Shown here one piece after another: positions 60,588 through 64,000 of a stretch of DNA of 64,000 nt. The notes beneath the pieces were generated by a model. That model was not told the DNA's origin, made no database searches, and saw only the letters and a program-made list of their open reading frames with translations. Position 1 is the stretch's first letter. The number at the start of each line of letters is the position of its first letter. The translations under genes and the position numbers were made by a program. Origin of the DNA: Limnohabitans sp. JirII-31 (GTDB lineage Bacteria; Pseudomonadota; Gammaproteobacteria; Burkholderiales; Burkholderiaceae_C); NCBI RefSeq assembly GCF_002778315.1, contig NZ_NESA01000006.1, positions 144,062-208,061 on the forward strand, read 5' to 3'.

Positions 60588-61835
60588 TTAGATGTTCATC
60601 TCAAGGATGTAGAGGCCACCGGTGAAACGGTCCACGGTGTAGACGATGCGGCGGTCGTCCACGTACACATCGTTCAACTGAATCGCGCCTGCCGGTGACA
60701 GCTTGGGCGCACCGGGCACAAAGTACGCAATCTCTTGCACCTGGTAAGGGTTGCTGGTGTCGTACACACGCACGCCCGCATTGAAGAACGAACCCACGAT
60801 GATGGTGTCTGAGCGAAACGAAGTGGGGCCAGGCAAGTTCTCGTGCAAGTTGTGCGCCCCAAAACGGCCACCGCGTTTGGCGAATGCCTCAAACGACGGC
60901 GCAGGGAACGTGCCAATGGGCACGGGGTTGGCTTCGTTGCGGGCGTCGACCACCCACACCAACTTGGGCCAATCAGCGCCGTTGTCTTGCACGCATTCAT
61001 CGCTCACGATCCACAAGCCGCGGTCGAACAAAGGCAAGACGGTGTGGGTGAACCCATTGAAAGGTGGCGAGTGGTTCCACTGCGAGACCACCTTGATGTC
61101 TTTCATGTCCGAGATGTCGAGCACCACGGCGCCACCGTCGATGTAGCCCACAAAGGCGCGGTCAGGACGGTCGGGAAACACGTTGGTGTTGTGGGTGCGA
61201 AAACCAGTGTCGAACTGTTTGGGCAAGCGTGCGGGCGGAGGTGCCTCATCGCCTTCACGCGTGCCGGGGTACCACCAGCGGCCCGCTTCAAAAGGCTTCG
61301 TGGGGTCGGAGATATCGACGATGCGGTAGAACTGATCGTCCAGCGGATTGCGCGGCTGAAAGTCGGGCGCACCCGAGGACATATGGATGTATTTGCCGTC
61401 GACAAACCACACCGCGTGCACGCCGCGTGAGTGAGGGCCCGAGCAGTCAAAGTGCGACAACAAACGTGGCGTTTCAGGAATGCTCACATCAAAAATATCC
61501 ACGCCAGCAGGCTTGATGCCAACCTCCGAGGCCTGGTAGGCCACCACCAAGGTATTGCCCACCACGTCTAACGAGTTGGAACGCAGCTTCATGTGCGGCA
61601 ACTCGGTTTGCACAATCAGCTTCGGTGCTGTCGGGTCGGTGACATCCACACCCGAGAAGTTTTTGGGTGCTGATTCGTGCGCCAACCACAAGATGCGACG
61701 ACCGTCAGAAGTGAGCTGCATCGCCATGCCCTCGCCCAATCCACCAAAGCCAGCCAGCTCATGGTGGGCCAACAATTTCATGTTGTGTGACAGGGTTTGA
61801 TCGGCACGAGAAGCGGGGGATGGTGCGTGAAGCAT
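60588..61835 (-). CDS. LVIVD-repeat beta-propeller protein
   Basis: The 415-residue protein has repeated strands such as GVDVTDPTAPKLIVQ, GVDIFDVSIPETPRLL and VVLDISDMKDIKVV that mark an LVIVD beta-propeller. No signal peptide is evident, so it seems cytoplasmic. Several His-rich loops (GPHSRGVHAVW, RTHNTNVF, GAHNLHENLPG) could bind a metal, which would fit the adjacent CobW GTPase. The function is not known. Confidence 0.75.
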   Translation of the reverse strand: MLHAPSPASRADQTLSHNMKLLAHHELAGFGGLGEGMAMQLTSDGRRILWLAHESAPKNFSGVDVTDPTAPKLIVQTELPHMKLRSNSLDVVGNTLVVAYQASEVGIKPAGVDIFDVSIPETPRLLSHFDCSGPHSRGVHAVWFVDGKYIHMSSGAPDFQPRNPLDDQFYRIVDISDPTKPFEAGRWWYPGTREGDEAPPPARLPKQFDTGFRTHNTNVFPDRPDRAFVGYIDGGAVVLDISDMKDIKVVSQWNHSPPFNGFTHTVLPLFDRGLWIVSDECVQDNGADWPKLVWVVDARNEANPVPIGTFPAPSFEAFAKRGGRFGAHNLHENLPGPTSFRSDTIIVGSFFNAGVRVYDTSNPYQVQEIAYFVPGAPKLSPAGAIQLNDVYVDDRRIVYTVDRFTGGLYILEMNI

Positions 61836-61935
61836 GGGTTAACACTCTCTGTATTTTTGACAGTTTGCAATATAACTTGAAGGTTGATTTGTATATCGAC
61901 ACGTAAGTGACTGAGTTAAAACAAAAGGAGATGAC

Positions 61936-62925
61936 ATGAGTTCGGTGTTGCGATCAGGTTTTAGAAAAAACAGTGCTTGGCTGTTGGCTTTGGTTTTGGG
62001 GTGCTTGTCGCCCATGGTTCAAGCACAGAGTTTCCCCAGCAAACCTGTGAAATTGGTGGTGACGTATCCACCTGGTGGTAGCTCAGACTTGATGGCTCGC
62101 ATCATGGGACAAAAACTCAGCGAGCACTGGGGCCAACCCGTCATCATCGAAAGTCGTCCCGGCGCAGCAGGCTCGATCGGCATGGAATACGCCGCCCGTC
62201 AAGCCGCCGATGGCTACACCTTTGTGGTGGGCAACTTAGGCCCAGCGGCAGTGAACCCGCTGATCACCAAAGTGCCCTACAGCATGGAGAAGGACTTCAT
62301 CCCCGTCTCACTCACTGCCACCGGCCCCAACATCTTGGTGGTGCCTGCCGCATCACCCTACAAGACATTGGCAGATTTGTTGGCCGATGCCAAGGCCAAA
62401 CCCGGCGTGTTGAACTTTGGCACCAGCGGCGCTGGCAGCATGGCGCACTTGGGCGGTGAATTGATCATGCGTCAAGCCGGCGTGAAGATGATTGGCGTGC
62501 CCTACAAAGGTGGCGGCTTGGCCGTGAACGACTTGATCGCAGGCCAAATCAACATGATGGTGTCCGACGCTCTGCCCGTGAGCCAACACATCAAGACCGG
62601 CCGCTTGCGCGCATTGGCCATCACCAGCGCCAAACGTTCACCCATGAGCCCAGACATCCCCACCTTCGCCGAAGCGGGTCTGCCCGGTTTGGTGGCCGTG
62701 AACTGGTGGGGCGTGTACCTGCCCACCGGCACACCCAAAGCGATTGTGGAGAGCTACCACGATGCCTTGGTCAAGATCATGGCCAACGCCGACTTGAAAG
62801 ACCGCTTTGCCGGTTTGGGTGTGGAAGCACAAGCCAGCACGCAAGACGAGTTCAAAGCGTTCTTGGCCGCTGAGCATGCCAAATACTCCAAGCTGATTGC
62901 CGACAACAACATCAAAGCCGATTAA
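61936..62925 (+). CDS. Bug/TctC-family periplasmic solute receptor
   Basis: The 329-residue receptor has AAAAGGAGATGAC before the ATG, a signal ending MVQAQS, then FPSKPVKLVVTYPPGGSSDLMAR and the RPGAAGSIG block. It is followed by a beta-hydroxyacid dehydrogenase after 22 bases. The 100-base region upstream is AT-rich with a TTGACA at 61857-61862, but no well-spaced -10 was found. Confidence 0.88.
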   Translation: MSSVLRSGFRKNSAWLLALVLGCLSPMVQAQSFPSKPVKLVVTYPPGGSSDLMARIMGQKLSEHWGQPVIIESRPGAAGSIGMEYAARQAADGYTFVVGNLGPAAVNPLITKVPYSMEKDFIPVSLTATGPNILVVPAASPYKTLADLLADAKAKPGVLNFGTSGAGSMAHLGGELIMRQAGVKMIGVPYKGGGLAVNDLIAGQINMMVSDALPVSQHIKTGRLRALAITSAKRSPMSPDIPTFAEAGLPGLVAVNWWGVYLPTGTPKAIVESYHDALVKIMANADLKDRFAGLGVEAQASTQDEFKAFLAAEHAKYSKLIADNNIKAD

Positions 62926-62947
62926 TTTTTAAAGTGAGTTTTCATTC

Positions 62948-63838
62948 ATGCGCATAGGCATAGCAGGAACCGGCAAGATGGGCAGCGTCATCGCTGCACG
63001 CTTGCACACATTGGGCAATTCAGTGACGGTCTGGAACCGCTCGAAAGAGCGGGCCCAAGGCCTGATCGACTCAGGCATTGGCTGGGCGGCAACGCCTGCC
63101 GAATTGGCTGCGCAGTGCGACGTGGTGCTGAGCTTGGTGACCAACGAACAAGCCCTGGACGACGTGTACCTGTCGCCCCACGGTTTGCTCAGCGGTGACG
63201 TCAAGGGCAAGCTGTTCATCGAGATGAGTACCGTCCAACCAGCCAAACAGCAAGCCTTGGCAAAGCTTGCCGAGAACGTGCATGCCGCCTACCTGGAGTG
63301 CCCCGTCAGTGGCAGCGTGGGCCCTGCCAAAGACGGCAAGTTGATTGGCTTTGTCGGCGGCGACGCACAGCACCTGGAGCGCGCCAAAGCTGTGCTGGAA
63401 CAACTCTGTCGTCGCATTGAGTTTGTCGGCCCTCACGGCTCAGGGGCCACCATGAAGCTCGCCATCAACCTGCCGCTGATGGTGTACTGGCAAACCTTGA
63501 GCGAAGCCTTGTCGCTGATTGAGCCTTTGGGCTTGGACCCACAGCGCGTGATCGAGGTGTTCTCAGAGTCATCTGCCGGGCCCAACATGCTCAAGGTACG
63601 CGGCCCCATGATTGCGCAAGCCTTGGCGGGTGAGAAAAACGATGCTGTCACCGTGGACGTGGCCACCATGCGCAAAGACGTGCGCGCCATGTTGGCCCAA
63701 GCCCAAGCGCATCAACGCAAGTTGCCGCTGACCGAAGCCACGCTCAAGAGTTTTGATGCCGCCGCAGACAGCGGCCTCAATGCCGCCGACTGCACCAAGT
63801 TGTTGGTGTGGTGGCTGCAAGCAGGTGGCAAGGCTTAA
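62948..63838 (+). CDS. Beta-hydroxyacid dehydrogenase (3-hydroxyisobutyrate dehydrogenase family)
   Basis: The 296-residue protein has the Rossmann motif GIAGTGKMGSVIAARL, the substrate loop ECPVSGSVGPAKDG and the catalytic Lys in GSGATMKLAINLP. It oxidises or reduces a 3-hydroxyacid or semialdehyde with NAD(P). It lacks the basic tails of the paralogue at 58472-59473. It pairs with the Bug gene just upstream. Confidence 0.87.
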   Translation: MRIGIAGTGKMGSVIAARLHTLGNSVTVWNRSKERAQGLIDSGIGWAATPAELAAQCDVVLSLVTNEQALDDVYLSPHGLLSGDVKGKLFIEMSTVQPAKQQALAKLAENVHAAYLECPVSGSVGPAKDGKLIGFVGGDAQHLERAKAVLEQLCRRIEFVGPHGSGATMKLAINLPLMVYWQTLSEALSLIEPLGLDPQRVIEVFSESSAGPNMLKVRGPMIAQALAGEKNDAVTVDVATMRKDVRAMLAQAQAHQRKLPLTEATLKSFDAAADSGLNAADCTKLLVWWLQAGGKA

Positions 63839-63877
63839 CGGGGCGTCAAGCTGAGCCCCTTCAAGACGGAGGAGCAC

Positions 63878-63912
63878 ACAGGGCCACATCCACGATGTGG
63901 CCCTGTTTTTTT
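63878..63912 (+). terminator. Intrinsic terminator
   Basis: An 11-bp perfect stem CAGGGCCACAT/ATGTGGCCCTG with a 5-base loop is followed by seven T residues (63906-63912). It ends the Bug/dehydrogenase operon. The T-run abuts the stop codon of the convergent gene. Confidence 0.92.
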
Positions 63913-64000
63913 AGTCCAGCTTCATGTCACGGATGACCGAGCGAAACTGGTCCATCTGGCGGCGCAGCATCGCGTCTTGTTCGGCGGGGGTGGAGCCCAC
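63911..64000 (-). CDS. Bug/TctC-family receptor, C-terminal fragment cut by window edge
   Basis: The last 29 codons read VGSTPAEQDAMLRRQMDQF and end SVIRDMKLD plus stop, the typical C-terminus of a Bug/TctC receptor (compare IIARNAGISGD-type ends of the others). The gene continues beyond the right edge. The short reading frame makes this tentative. Confidence 0.6.
   Translation of the reverse strand: MGSTPAEQDAMLRRQMDQFRSVIRDMKLD

Noticed and set aside
1..64000. tRNA, rRNA, CRISPR array, prophage, transposase or integron
   Set aside because: None was recognised by eye on either strand; small tRNAs could be missed without a covariance search, but no clover-leaf candidate stood out in the short gaps.

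Overview
The window looks like a chromosomal stretch of a GC-rich betaproteobacterium, most likely order Burkholderiales and family Comamonadaceae. This is an inference from base composition, the seven Bug/TctC periplasmic receptors, LysR/TetR-controlled aromatic catabolism modules and the protein style. No rRNA, tRNA, CRISPR array, phage or insertion sequence was found. Genes are tightly packed and no gap exceeds about 200 bases.

Layout. 1-2.6 kb: the last two steps of protocatechuate 4,5-cleavage (ligK-like aldolase, ligJ-like hydratase), an orphan ModA-like binding protein and a divergent LysR. 2.6-8.7 kb: an EmrAB plus outer-membrane-factor efflux operon headed by a TPR protein. 8.7-9.5 kb: a ParE-type toxin-antitoxin pair between 46-bp direct repeats that copy the 3' end of the next gene. 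9.5-17.0 kb: one leftward operon with a two-subunit molybdenum hydroxylase, two Bug receptors, an aconitase-type hydratase (large and small subunits) and an isocitrate-lyase-family lyase. 17.1-17.9 kb: a DUF1778/GNAT toxin-antitoxin pair with a near-consensus promoter. 18-30.4 kb: a YtcJ-like amidohydrolase, an intradiol dioxygenase operon with a divergent LysR, a small Bug/NTF2/SRPBCC operon, a Bug/flavin-monooxygenase/DUF1080 group, and a Fic protein.

30.4-42.2 kb (cluster 1): a TetR regulator, a VOC protein, a 2,6-dihydroxypyridine-hydroxylase-like monooxygenase and a complete LivKHMGF transporter, divergent from a CoxG-M-S-L-type molybdenum hydroxylase operon. 42.2-44.6 kb: a Lon-family protease. 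44.8-58.4 kb (cluster 2): a leftward operon of about 13.6 kb with a Gfo/Idh oxidoreductase, TetR, flavin reductase, luciferase-like monooxygenase, CocE/NonD hydrolase, a second LivKHMGF set, an ACMSD-type amidohydrolase and a third molybdenum hydroxylase. 58.4-64 kb: two beta-hydroxyacid-type dehydrogenases, a CobW GTPase, an LVIVD protein and two more Bug genes (one cut by the window edge).

How it fits together: the region reads as a collection of uptake-plus-ring-attack modules for aromatic or N-heteroaromatic acids. Clusters 1 and 2 share one design (paralogous TetR, branched-chain-type ABC uptake, flavin monooxygenase, molybdenum hydroxylase), and I consider them the best candidates for undescribed pathways. 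Their substrates cannot be read from sequence.
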